DNA from: Bythopirellula goksoeyrii
GTDB lineage: Bacteria > Planctomycetota > Planctomycetia > Pirellulales > Lacipirellulaceae
Length of the DNA: 64,000 bases
Assembly: GCF_008065115.1 (NCBI RefSeq)
Contig: NZ_CP042913.1
Location: 3,755,658-3,819,657 of the forward strand
Direction of reading: 5' to 3'
Position 1 is the stretch's first letter, and each line of letters starts with the position of its first letter. Below are positions 52,603 through 61,064 of the stretch, one piece after another. A program made the translations under genes and the position numbers. Below the pieces are notes generated by a model. That model was not told where the DNA came from, did no database searches, and saw only the letters and a program-made list of their open reading frames with translations.

Positions 52603-55600
52603 TCTCATCACCTCCTGGCCTATCTATGAGCTTTTGGGGGGAGATCTCAGCAAACGCTATCGACACCTGTGGCTGCCCGTGTTGATGGAGTATCTGACGG
52701 TGAAAGGGCTTCTGCAACGGCATGTAGAAACTACTGCCACCAAATTGACCATTATTGACTACGAGCACGCCTTGGTACATGTGGTAGTTGATGGCGTCCG
52801 ACATTCGGTCAAACGCTCCAACGTCCTGGTTGAGAGCGCATATAATGTAGAGATCGTTCTGGCTGCCCAGGTCTCTAGCCAATGCCAAATCTGTAGCGTC
52901 GTAACACACGGACGCTGAAATATAGAGGGGACGATGCTGTTTCTTGTCGGAATGCCAATGGTACTCGATCCTCCATTGCGCTGGACGAAAGCCTTTTAGT
53001 CCAGCAGATTCGAATGCTCTCTCTTCCTTTGCTAGAAAGCGTTTCCCTTGCTCAATAGTCGCGACCGTCAATCCTGAGTGCGAATTCCAGCTTGGGATAA
53101 GCCATTGGCAACTGTTGAGCAGAGGATTCCCTGGAAGTGTGGGGTCGCGATGGTAAACCATTCCAAATAGAACGATGCATTTGTGAACGCGGACAAATGG
53201 CAGCAGCAGTGGGCGAATGTCATCTTGGTGTATGGCCAATTCGGGGAATACAAGAATGTCCAGTAGTTGACCATCAGATCTTCCTTGAGAACGATGTGAC
53301 TCTCTCACTCGGAGCAATTGAGCAACCGCTTCGAGAATTGCAGCAATATGTGCCTTGTGTTTTCGGCGAAAATCCAGATCTCGCAATTCTGGGTCGCTTA
53401 GCCAAGTAGTGTAATCATCCATGCATGGCGTAACTGACTGCACCACTCCAATGCGCAACGGTCTCGACCATTGCTGACCAGTCTTGTACGGGGGCAGAGC
53501 CTCCATGTCCTGAAGTGACGTTTTGCTTGCCGCCCCGTACCGCTTGGTTAGTTCGCTAAGTCGTCGCTTCACTTTGCTGGCTAACCTGCGAAGCGGAGTA
53601 ACGGGTTTGCTAACTCCAGAGCCAGGCCACCTAAGAAGTTCGAACAACAAGTCTTCGATAAAAGACGACAGGGGAATCCACGCCGGTCCAAATGCTGACC
53701 TTCCCTGAAAACCAGAATAGCGTTGCTGTTCCCAGTGAGAGATTGGGCGTTTGTAGCGTTTGAGATTCTTAGTATGCCGTGGAGCCCCTGAGTAGAGTGA
53801 GGTGCTCCCGCGAATCGCAAAACGCAGCAAAATGCCGATCTGATACCGCTGCTTTTGCTGGAGATTCTCACACCAGTCTGGCGGTCGAAATAGAGGCACT
53901 GCCACTTGCGGTGACTTGTGTAGCACGAACGAGCCGGCATCAATGCGCCCAAATTCTTGATAGTAATCTTCTAACTTGCAATTGATTTGCCAAGGGGATA
54001 TGACTTTATCGAACGCATCGCGGTCAAGGGAGAATAGCCATTCGGCAAGATAGAGAAGGTTTATCTCATCGACGAATGGGTTGAGCTGCCCCGACGAGAG
54101 ATCCGGCAAACGCGTCTCATCTCTTGCCGTCTCTTTGGGTGAAAGCCCTAGCCGCTCAGCAGTCTGTCGCAGGACAGGACTTGCCGAAGGCTCAACTTCG
54201 CTCCAAAGTTCTGCCGCTGTTGATGGCGATACTCCGTCGACTCTTTCGAGGAACTCAGCAGAAACCGTGTTCTCCGCAGTGCGGGCGATGGCCTCATCGA
54301 GTCCGAAGCCTGATTTTGCGATCACCAGAAAACTCGTCCTTTCATCCAACGACGCTACGCGATCCCCAGCAAGGAAATGTGCAAAGCGGCGATAGAGTGC
54401 CAGGTGGGGGCCGCCCTTCTTGCCGAGCGAGTCGAGATCTGTGGGGAAGGCGTCACGAGCCGCGAGGTATAAGAACACCTGCTGCATTAAGTACCACGGC
54501 AGCCTAGTGCTCGTGGTCTGTCTGCTGACGAAGAGATTGAAGATCTCTGTCGCCTCCTGAATGAGTCTCTGGTGATACTCGTTGACATCTACAGCCGAAG
54601 GAAGACATTCCTCGTCTGGGACAATGCCAGTTTCGGTAGCTCCGGCCCGAAACAACTCTGCCAAGCAATATTGCCGGACTTCTCGCTGTGTACCTTGGGA
54701 GCCCCCTACTGTCCAGCCGCGTTTCAGAATACGGAGGACCTGATCCAAGAATTCGACATCAGGGTAGATGTCCAACGCTATCCGCAATAAACGAACATTT
54801 GCTGGGTTGATGGTCCAATCTTCGATTAACAACGCAGCAAATAATTTGCCACGGTCGTCTAGTTGGGCCTTCGACAGAACGAGTTGGCGTGGCAAGGCTG
54901 AGGGGGGACGGTCTTCGTCATCATCGCCTGTGTTGTCACGCGCCTCGGGGCTATCATCAGTCGATTCGTCGTAGAGCATCGGACGCAGAGACCGAAAAGT
55001 TCTTCGAAATCTACCGGCAGCGAAGCGGGCTGCTGTTTGGTCTTGCATGTCAGACATGCCTACCAGTAGTCCCGAGCGGCCATCGCCCTCAGGCGTCGAT
55101 TCAGACGAATATCTTTGTTGCGTGTGAAAGAAGCCCTCAATTGACCCGATAAGCTCCGTACCATGCAGCATATCGAATACGCCCGACACTTCATTCTGAA
55201 TTCTCTTTGCCGTGCGTGACTGAGGCACGAGGAATCGACGATCTCGTCCTTGTACCGTTGTTTTTGTCTTTTCGTCTTGCACGACCAGGCCAGAGCAAGT
55301 TTCGTCGAGCAGGTGCTGAAGCCAAGCGGTCACTTGGCGAGAGATATTGCCTTCCTCACAGCCTTCAGGTACACGAAGAACGAGCCGGAAATCATCGACG
55401 TAATAGCAGGCATCAAGCAAGACGATTTCTTCGGCATCATCGATTGGCCTGTCGAAGGCAGTACGCAGCTTTGCTTCGAACTGTTGCATGGCAACATTTG
55501 CGAAGAAGCCCGCTGCGGACAAGCCTTGTGGAAGGGCGACGTCGGTGAACCTTGGCAAGTCGTGCTTTTCCGCGTGCTTCTCGGCGCGCGGTACGTCAGC

Positions 55601-56338
55601 CCATTCCCAATTGAGCACTAACTTGGCCAACTTGAAAAATCGCTTGTCATCCCCGTCTCGCTGGAAAGCAGTCACCTGCTTGAATAGCACCTCTGGGGTC
55701 ACGCGATCGTAAAACTTGGAGATGTCGCTATGAACGATTGCTATCTCTTCGCCATCAGTTTCAGAAGCTGCATATTCCGCTACAATCCTTGGTCGTTCAA
55801 GAAATGTTTGGTAATCATCGAAGTAGCTTCGATAGAGCTTTGCGCTACCCCAGCGATGCCGGAGTCCGTCGTTCGTGCCGTCGCAGAAGAGCCGGTGTCC
55901 GTACGCAAGCACGCGTTCCCGATTCTCTGCATGCTCTATTGTGAGACGGGGGTCACCCATCTGGCTCTCCACTCGATCGGCTAAGCAGAGCAGGATGGCG
56001 GTCGCCACAACCTGATCACGGAGAGCCACATGAGCCAGAGGACGGAGTTTATTCGAGCTGCCGGGATTGGGCTTCCATTGATCGTTTTCGAATTTCCAGC
56101 GTTGCGACTTGGGGGCTGGCACAAGCTCCAACGGCAACGATTGCCACTCCTCAAACTGTTCAAGGTCCTCCTGAATCTCGGCGATGAAATCAGGAATTCG
56201 CAGCGACTGATAGTCGATGCCAAGCGTGTCGGCATACCAGCTGTGCGAGCGCAAGTTTGCCGAAGTCTTTTTCCATGCCTGCATTAACACGCATTCCAAT
56301 CGAACATCTTCCAGGGATGGCGTGAGAACGCGTTGCAT
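52541..56338 (-). CDS. drt1: DRT type 1 (UG1) reverse transcriptase-nitrilase
   Basis: A 1265-residue fusion. The N-terminal reverse transcriptase shows HSDISKFYD (Asp205), LPQGLSAAGFFAN and the catalytic YVDD box at residues 313-316. A long central region of about 600 residues follows. The C-terminal nitrilase domain (about 950-1265) has ILVFPELAIH (Glu1033), a Lys in EQGKRFLAKEE (Lys1099 or Lys1104) and SVCYDATD (Cys1145), the Glu-Lys-Cys triad of nitrilases. RT plus nitrilase in this order is the signature of the defence-associated UG1 family, known to block some phages. Both active sites look intact. The start ATG has no clear ribosome-binding site. Confidence 0.92.
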   Translation of the reverse strand: MQRVLTPSLEDVRLECVLMQAWKKTSANLRSHSWYADTLGIDYQSLRIPDFIAEIQEDLEQFEEWQSLPLELVPAPKSQRWKFENDQWKPNPGSSNKLRPLAHVALRDQVVATAILLCLADRVESQMGDPRLTIEHAENRERVLAYGHRLFCDGTNDGLRHRWGSAKLYRSYFDDYQTFLERPRIVAEYAASETDGEEIAIVHSDISKFYDRVTPEVLFKQVTAFQRDGDDKRFFKLAKLVLNWEWADVPRAEKHAEKHDLPRFTDVALPQGLSAAGFFANVAMQQFEAKLRTAFDRPIDDAEEIVLLDACYYVDDFRLVLRVPEGCEEGNISRQVTAWLQHLLDETCSGLVVQDEKTKTTVQGRDRRFLVPQSRTAKRIQNEVSGVFDMLHGTELIGSIEGFFHTQQRYSSESTPEGDGRSGLLVGMSDMQDQTAARFAAGRFRRTFRSLRPMLYDESTDDSPEARDNTGDDDEDRPPSALPRQLVLSKAQLDDRGKLFAALLIEDWTINPANVRLLRIALDIYPDVEFLDQVLRILKRGWTVGGSQGTQREVRQYCLAELFRAGATETGIVPDEECLPSAVDVNEYHQRLIQEATEIFNLFVSRQTTSTRLPWYLMQQVFLYLAARDAFPTDLDSLGKKGGPHLALYRRFAHFLAGDRVASLDERTSFLVIAKSGFGLDEAIARTAENTVSAEFLERVDGVSPSTAAELWSEVEPSASPVLRQTAERLGLSPKETARDETRLPDLSSGQLNPFVDEINLLYLAEWLFSLDRDAFDKVISPWQINCKLEDYYQEFGRIDAGSFVLHKSPQVAVPLFRPPDWCENLQQKQRYQIGILLRFAIRGSTSLYSGAPRHTKNLKRYKRPISHWEQQRYSGFQGRSAFGPAWIPLSSFIEDLLFELLRWPGSGVSKPVTPLRRLASKVKRRLSELTKRYGAASKTSLQDMEALPPYKTGQQWSRPLRIGVVQSVTPCMDDYTTWLSDPELRDLDFRRKHKAHIAAILEAVAQLLRVRESHRSQGRSDGQLLDILVFPELAIHQDDIRPLLLPFVRVHKCIVLFGMVYHRDPTLPGNPLLNSCQWLIPSWNSHSGLTVATIEQGKRFLAKEERAFESAGLKGFRPAQWRIEYHWHSDKKQHRPLYISASVCYDATDLALARDLGSQNDLYIICALNQDVGAFDRMSDAINYHMYQGVLVVNNGQFGGSSFYMPLQKPFHRQILHQHGQPQVSIAFAEISPQKLIDRPGGDENDLPPGKWKTPPAGWINPGS

Positions 56339-56679
56339 GGCATTGAGTGTGAAACCAGGTGGTTATGTCGTGGTTGTCTCACCGGGTTCTAGCAGCGGTG
56401 GTAAGAGTCTTTCACCGGTGACCAGGACTTGTGTTAGAGCTACTTTTTTTGACTCTTGCTTCACCACTGACCGGCAAGCTTCGGTGATTGCTTTTTTTCT
56501 GTTGATCCTAGTAGAAAAAAATTATAGCACGAGTGTCCAGTAATTGCTGTATCATCAACTGGGCTTCCCCCTTTTTATGATCCAGTGCTTGAGAAAGAAT
56601 CTGGTCCTAGGGTTCCGCTGGCTTGCCGTAGCGGAGCAGGTTGCTGAGGCGTAGCCGAAGTAACCTGCGGAGCGGAGGG

Positions 56680-56745
56680 AAGGGCAACGTCCGCTTGACG
56701 AAGCTTCGCAATTATCTGGGAAGTCGTGTGACGTGTCTTCTTCAT
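56680..56745 (-). mobile_element. Remnant of an IS3-family transposase orfA
   Basis: From ATG 56745 the frame reads MKKTRHTTSQIIAKLRQADV. This is a near-perfect N-terminus of IS3-family OrfA, whose helix-turn-helix normally continues for about 80 more residues. Here the match ends after about 22 codons and the frame runs into unrelated low-complexity sequence. Only the first part of orfA survives, probably the scar of a lost insertion sequence. Confidence 0.65.
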
Positions 56746-56827
56746 CTGAGAAATCCTTTCCGGGCTACGCCCGGATGCGATTCTCGCAAAAGACTGGATC
56801 ACTTACGGGGGGGGAAGTACAACTAAA

Positions 56828-56931
56828 TAAGAAGCCCTATCAAAACCTCACCGAATATGCCAAGAACCCTACAATTATGGTGGTTTGCAGAAAACGACAG
56901 TTGATATCCTAGGTTTTGATAGGGCTTCTAA
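56828..56931. mobile_element. 98-bp miniature inverted-repeat element with TAA target duplication
   Basis: The 18-bp end GAAGCCCTATCAAAACCT (56831-56848) and its exact complement AGGTTTTGATAGGGCTTC (56911-56928) enclose 62 bases with no gene. TAA flanks both sides (56828-56830 and 56929-56931), as expected for a 3-bp target duplication of the TNA type made by some IS5-family elements. It looks like a miniature transposable element moved by a transposase encoded elsewhere. Confidence 0.75.
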
Positions 56932-57126
56932 GTTGAGATCCGGCATAGGATTTTTGGGTTCGATTGTGATACCAAGTTGTTAGCTTATTCTCGACCCTAC
57001 CATTTTTAGGATTATAGTCGTAGCTTCTGTCTGGAATTTGTTAAAAGGAGGAAAGCGAGTCCTTTGCTCAAGTACATCATAACCTATTGTCTTTTTAAGG
57101 TTTAGAAGTTACACTACCAAAGTGAT

Positions 57127-57618
57127 ATGACAATGGCAGCTAAAGTTTATCAATATTCCTCTTCTTCAGTTATGAGACGCTTGTTTCGTCTTGTTCTGGT
57201 TACTGTGCTAACCCTGTCAAATTTACCAGGTGCTTTCGCTGCACAAGGCACTGTGAAGGATTGCCCTCCCCATAAAGTAAAGCTTTGTGAGAAGCATGTT
57301 GGCAGCCATGTCATATTTGCACATGTAAAGGAAACTGATGATGAGCGTTTAGCTAGCTCAGGTAAACGTATCAGTTCAAAACTACGCGTGTTAAATGATC
57401 CGCACGATCCAGCTCATGTCATAACAAAAGAGCGGTCTTTCCTTATCTCTTCTAAATCTTTAGAGGTCCCGCAGATAGAGTACGTTGCGGCTATTACTGC
57501 TATTCAAGATTCTTACTTTTATAAGGTCGCCGAGCCGATGTATTCAGGTCTTAGCTCGCCTGATTCTACGAAGGTGGGAGGCCTTTTCATGCTATCGTCA
57601 GTCCGTTTACTGGTTTGA
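57127..57618 (+). CDS. Exported hypothetical protein
   Basis: A 163-residue protein with a signal peptide (LFRLVLVTVLTLSNLPGAFA). A mature part with two Cys follows (DCPPHKVKLCEKHVGSHVIF) and then alternating charged and beta-like stretches. No family recognised. It opens the A+T-richer segment and precedes the acyltransferase and Czc genes, so it could be a small periplasmic metal-related protein; CPPH...C near the start might bind metal. No strong ribosome-binding site was seen. Confidence 0.6.
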   Translation: MTMAAKVYQYSSSSVMRRLFRLVLVTVLTLSNLPGAFAAQGTVKDCPPHKVKLCEKHVGSHVIFAHVKETDDERLASSGKRISSKLRVLNDPHDPAHVITKERSFLISSKSLEVPQIEYVAAITAIQDSYFYKVAEPMYSGLSSPDSTKVGGLFMLSSVRLLV

Positions 57619-57773
57619 TATCCAGTTAAAAATACATAGCACTCTCTGCCTTGTACTGAGTTGCAGGCTCATTGAAGCTAATGAGCCTATCTTTAGCAAC
57701 ATCGTGCGATCTGGAATATTTTCCAGCCTCGTAATACTTACATACTTCTGTATTCATAAAACAGTCTACCGTT

Positions 57774-58721
57774 ATGGACAACGAATCTCTCATGCTATCG
57801 ACCAGTTTTGAAAAAGCTAAATATTCTCTTGCTGCTTTTGCTTTAAACTTTGTGACAGTATCTCTAAGAATTCTTCCTTTGAAGGTACTAGATCACTTTT
57901 CTTACGGGATATCTGCTGTTTTATGGTCAACGAACAAGCGTCGCCGGGCTATTACACTCAAGAACCTCCGATCTATTCTTGCTCTTTCTGATGAGAGTTC
58001 CATACGAGTAGGTAAGCGTTCTTTCTATTCAAATATTTTGGTAATAATAGAAAGTATTTGTATGCATAGACTCTTGAGGAGATCCTATAAGAGTACGCGC
58101 ATGGATGTTTCAGATGAGGCTCAGCGTCTTATTCATAAATGTCAATCTGGCGAAATTCCGCTCACAATAGCCATCTCTTCTCACTATGGTGTTTGGGAGT
58201 ATGTAGGGGCATGGTTAGCTTCCGTGGTTTCACCTACGAAAACAATCGTTGCTTCAAAACTTCCTAAAAACAGAGTTGTTGCTGATCACTTGAAGAACAT
58301 TCGTACTGAATATGGTCTTCATCTTTTTGATAAGAAAGAGGTAACACGAGAGGTCCTTAATGCACATAAAGGCTCGTTGCCGCCACATCTTTGTATGTTA
58401 CTTTGCGATCAACATGAAGGGAATGGCTTAAAGGTTCCGTTTCTAGGCAAGAAGTGTTGCACCACGAATGTTCCTGCAAGACTCATCCACAAGTATAAAC
58501 TGCCCGCACTAATAGGTATTGCCCGACGCGAGAAACTAGGGAGTTACTACATTTCAATCGATGTACTGCCACTTTCTGGGCTAGAGCTACTGTATGACAG
58601 TGAAGCGTATAAAGAGATTACTCTTCGTATCAATACCATTCTTAGTTCATATATTAGAGAAGCTCCATCTCAGTGGATATGGATGCATAGAAGGTGGCGT
58701 GAATGTTGCGGCGAAGACTAA
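57774..58721 (+). CDS. LpxL/HtrB-family lipid acyltransferase
   Basis: A 315-residue protein with an N-terminal membrane segment. It has the LpxL/LpxM-type active site SSHYGVWEYVGAW, where His and Glu are separated by four residues (HX4E). CMLLCDQHEGNGLKVPFLGK and the closing WIWMHRRWRE, a hallmark of the family, follow. These enzymes add secondary acyl chains to lipid A. Here it lies directly upstream of a metal efflux operon, an unusual place. It may modify the envelope to limit metal entry, or be cargo of the transferred segment. Starts at ATG 57774 or 57792. Confidence 0.8.
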   Translation: MDNESLMLSTSFEKAKYSLAAFALNFVTVSLRILPLKVLDHFSYGISAVLWSTNKRRRAITLKNLRSILALSDESSIRVGKRSFYSNILVIIESICMHRLLRRSYKSTRMDVSDEAQRLIHKCQSGEIPLTIAISSHYGVWEYVGAWLASVVSPTKTIVASKLPKNRVVADHLKNIRTEYGLHLFDKKEVTREVLNAHKGSLPPHLCMLLCDQHEGNGLKVPFLGKKCCTTNVPARLIHKYKLPALIGIARREKLGSYYISIDVLPLSGLELLYDSEAYKEITLRINTILSSYIREAPSQWIWMHRRWRECCGED

Positions 58722-58773
58722 CGAGAGGATTAGTAAACAGTCAGGTATTTTTGATATTTTGATGGGGGACATA

Positions 58774-60030
58774 ATGATAAAAGAATTACTTTTGGTTTTG
58801 GCAGGCATAACTTGCACATGCTGTAGCGCTGTATATGCTGCTCCAAAGAAGGTACATACTATAAATGAGCTTATAGACCGCACGATTTCAGAAAGTCCAC
58901 TGATACAAGCTCAATCTGCACAACTTAAGGCGGCGGACGCGAGAGTACTACAATCAACCCTACTCCCAAATCCACAGGCGGCAGTTGAACTTGAAAACTT
59001 TGGTGGAGATCTCAATGGCACTCGTCTATCAGAGACTACATATACTCTTAGCCAACCAATTTTACTCGGCGGTAAGATTTCATCCCGAACAAATGCCTCA
59101 AATGTAGCCGCGAAAGTTGTTAAGATGCAAGCACAACAGCTTGGTAACAAAGTACTATCACAGTTAGTTACTTCATTTGCAGCTGTGCAGCGAGATAAGG
59201 AATTTTTATCTATAGCGGAACAGGATACAACTATAGCGACTGAGGTTCTTTCAGCTGCTAAAACAAAGCTTAAGTTTGGCGGTGTCCTCAAAGGTGAAGT
59301 AACAAGGGCGAAAGTGGGACTGGAAAACAGAATGATAGCCCTACGGCTTGCATCTTCAGAGCTAATTGTCAGCAAGACTCAACTCGTTGCGTTTTGGATG
59401 GGCAACTTAGCTGAATTCGGCGATGTTCCTGAGCAGAGCTGGAACTCTTCTGAAAAAGCCTTTGATAGCCTGGATATCGATGAATTCCCGGTCGTAATGC
59501 TTCAAAAATTGCAACTTATTGCGGCGAAAGCGAATCATGCTCTTGCGAGAGTAAATCGAATTCCTGATCTTACCGCACAGGCAGGTGTAAGACAATTCGA
59601 AGAGACTGATGATACAACTTTCGTAGCCATGCTTTCTATTCCTATACCACTCTTTAATACTAATCAGGGAAATATTCTGGCTGCAAAGCACTCGATAAGA
59701 GCTGCGGAGCAACTCTATCGAAACACCAAAATTAATATTCAAGCTCAATTTGATTCTCTAATACAACGACGTAAGGCGCTCATCCCTCAGTATAAACAGC
59801 TAAAGACGGTACTTCTCTCTGAGAGTAACAAAGCACTCAAACAGATGAAGGAAGCTTATTCAGCAGGTCGAGTTGGATATCTAGACCTGGCCGATGCACA
59901 GCGCGCTTATTTTGACGTAAAAACACAACTCGCTATAACAATTTTCACTCTTAATAAAACGGAAGCCGAACTCGGCGCACTATCAGGAACTTTTATGAAA
60001 AATATTAACGGAGATATGAATAATGAATAA
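58774..60030 (+). CDS. czcC: CzcC-like outer-membrane efflux protein
   Basis: The ATG at 58774 (MIKELLLVLAGITCTC) follows GGGGG and gives a signal peptide ending in AVYAA; the frame runs further upstream without support. The 418-residue mature protein has the outer-membrane efflux repeats (ELIDRTISESPLIQAQSA; LLPNPQAAVELENFGGD; LDLADAQRAYFDVKTQL). The PNPQAAVELENFGGD signature is that of CzcC/CusC proteins for heavy metals. It overlaps czcB by eight bases, so it forms the first gene of the pump operon. Confidence 0.88.
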   Translation: MIKELLLVLAGITCTCCSAVYAAPKKVHTINELIDRTISESPLIQAQSAQLKAADARVLQSTLLPNPQAAVELENFGGDLNGTRLSETTYTLSQPILLGGKISSRTNASNVAAKVVKMQAQQLGNKVLSQLVTSFAAVQRDKEFLSIAEQDTTIATEVLSAAKTKLKFGGVLKGEVTRAKVGLENRMIALRLASSELIVSKTQLVAFWMGNLAEFGDVPEQSWNSSEKAFDSLDIDEFPVVMLQKLQLIAAKANHALARVNRIPDLTAQAGVRQFEETDDTTFVAMLSIPIPLFNTNQGNILAAKHSIRAAEQLYRNTKINIQAQFDSLIQRRKALIPQYKQLKTVLLSESNKALKQMKEAYSAGRVGYLDLADAQRAYFDVKTQLAITIFTLNKTEAELGALSGTFMKNINGDMNNE

Positions 60031-61054
60031 ACACTTTCCCCTAAAGGCTATTGCTTTAGCTATTTTTACTCTCGTTCAACTTGCATTAGTCAACGCTGAG
60101 CCTCATGGTGACCACGAAGCTCATGCCACAGATGATAAACACGAAGAAAGTAGTGGAAAAAATGAAGAATCAGATGACGGTCACGACCATGGAGAATCAA
60201 GTGGTGATGAGGGCCATAATGAAAATTTTGTGGAGCTATCGCCAGACAGGGCAAAGAAAGCAGGGTTACAGATTGTTTCGGCTGGACCAGCTCAATTGCA
60301 GGATTCTCTAAAGCTATACGGCGAAACCACTATAAATAGCAACAACATAATCCATGTCGTACCTCGTTTTGCTGGAACGATACAGAAAGTCAATAAAGAA
60401 CTGGGATCGCCAGTAAAGGCTGGCGAGCTATTGGCGACCATACAGAGCAATGAAAGCCTCTCTCCATATGATATTAAGGCGGAACTTGACGGTGTTGTTA
60501 TTAGCAAAGATGCAACAAGAGGCGAGTTTGTAAATGAAGAAAGTGAGATATTTGTTATTGCTAGTTTGAAGGACATTTGGGTCAATGTTGCCATTTTTCC
60601 AAAAGATCTAAAGCGTGTTCGAGTAGGTACATCTGTGCGCGTTACCTCCAAGGCAATAAATCTTATGCAATTGGGTGAGATAGGCTACATTCGCCCTACG
60701 TTAACTGAAGCTACTCGGACTGCTCTTGCCAGAATTGAACTCGACAACGAATCATTTAACTGGCTTCCTGGTATGTTTGTTGAGGTCGAAGCACTCTTAG
60801 ATTCTGAAAATGTTTCGCTTGCAGTTCCGAACAGCTCGATACTATTAGTCGAAAACAAGCAGAGCGTCTTTGTAAATGGTAAGTCTGAGGATGGAGAACT
60901 CGGCTTTGAAGTACGTCATGTGCAAGTTGGAAGAACGGATGGAACTACCAGCGAGATACTTTCTGGTTTGAAAGCGGGAGACAAAATTGCAGCAGGTCGA
61001 ACGTTTATCTTAAAAGCAGAGCTTGGGAAAGGGGCTGCAGAACATAGTCATTAA
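60023..61054 (+). CDS. czcB: CzcB-like periplasmic adaptor with His-rich N-terminus
   Basis: A 343-residue membrane fusion protein. After a signal peptide (AIALAIFTLVQLALVNA) comes a His/Asp/Glu-rich stretch (HGDHEAHATDDKHEESS; GHDHGESSGDEGHNEN) that probably binds Zn, Co or similar metals. The lipoyl/barrel-sandwich motif (VPRFAGTIQKVNKELGSPVK) and beta-barrel domains follow. It overlaps czcC by eight bases and ends ten bases before czcA. The His-rich start contrasts with the Cys-based modules of the CusB protein in this window, suggesting a different metal. Confidence 0.88.
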   Translation: MNKHFPLKAIALAIFTLVQLALVNAEPHGDHEAHATDDKHEESSGKNEESDDGHDHGESSGDEGHNENFVELSPDRAKKAGLQIVSAGPAQLQDSLKLYGETTINSNNIIHVVPRFAGTIQKVNKELGSPVKAGELLATIQSNESLSPYDIKAELDGVVISKDATRGEFVNEESEIFVIASLKDIWVNVAIFPKDLKRVRVGTSVRVTSKAINLMQLGEIGYIRPTLTEATRTALARIELDNESFNWLPGMFVEVEALLDSENVSLAVPNSSILLVENKQSVFVNGKSEDGELGFEVRHVQVGRTDGTTSEILSGLKAGDKIAAGRTFILKAELGKGAAEHSH

Positions 61055-61064
61055 GGAGCGGAAC

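Larger units (their letters stand above)
56339..57126. other. Boundary region with mobile-element traces
   Basis: About 790 bases between the DRT1 gene and the A+T-rich segment. It holds an IS3-type orfA remnant and a miniature inverted-repeat element (both listed) and A/T runs at 56505-56525. It marks the likely junction where the next segment was inserted. Confidence 0.5.
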
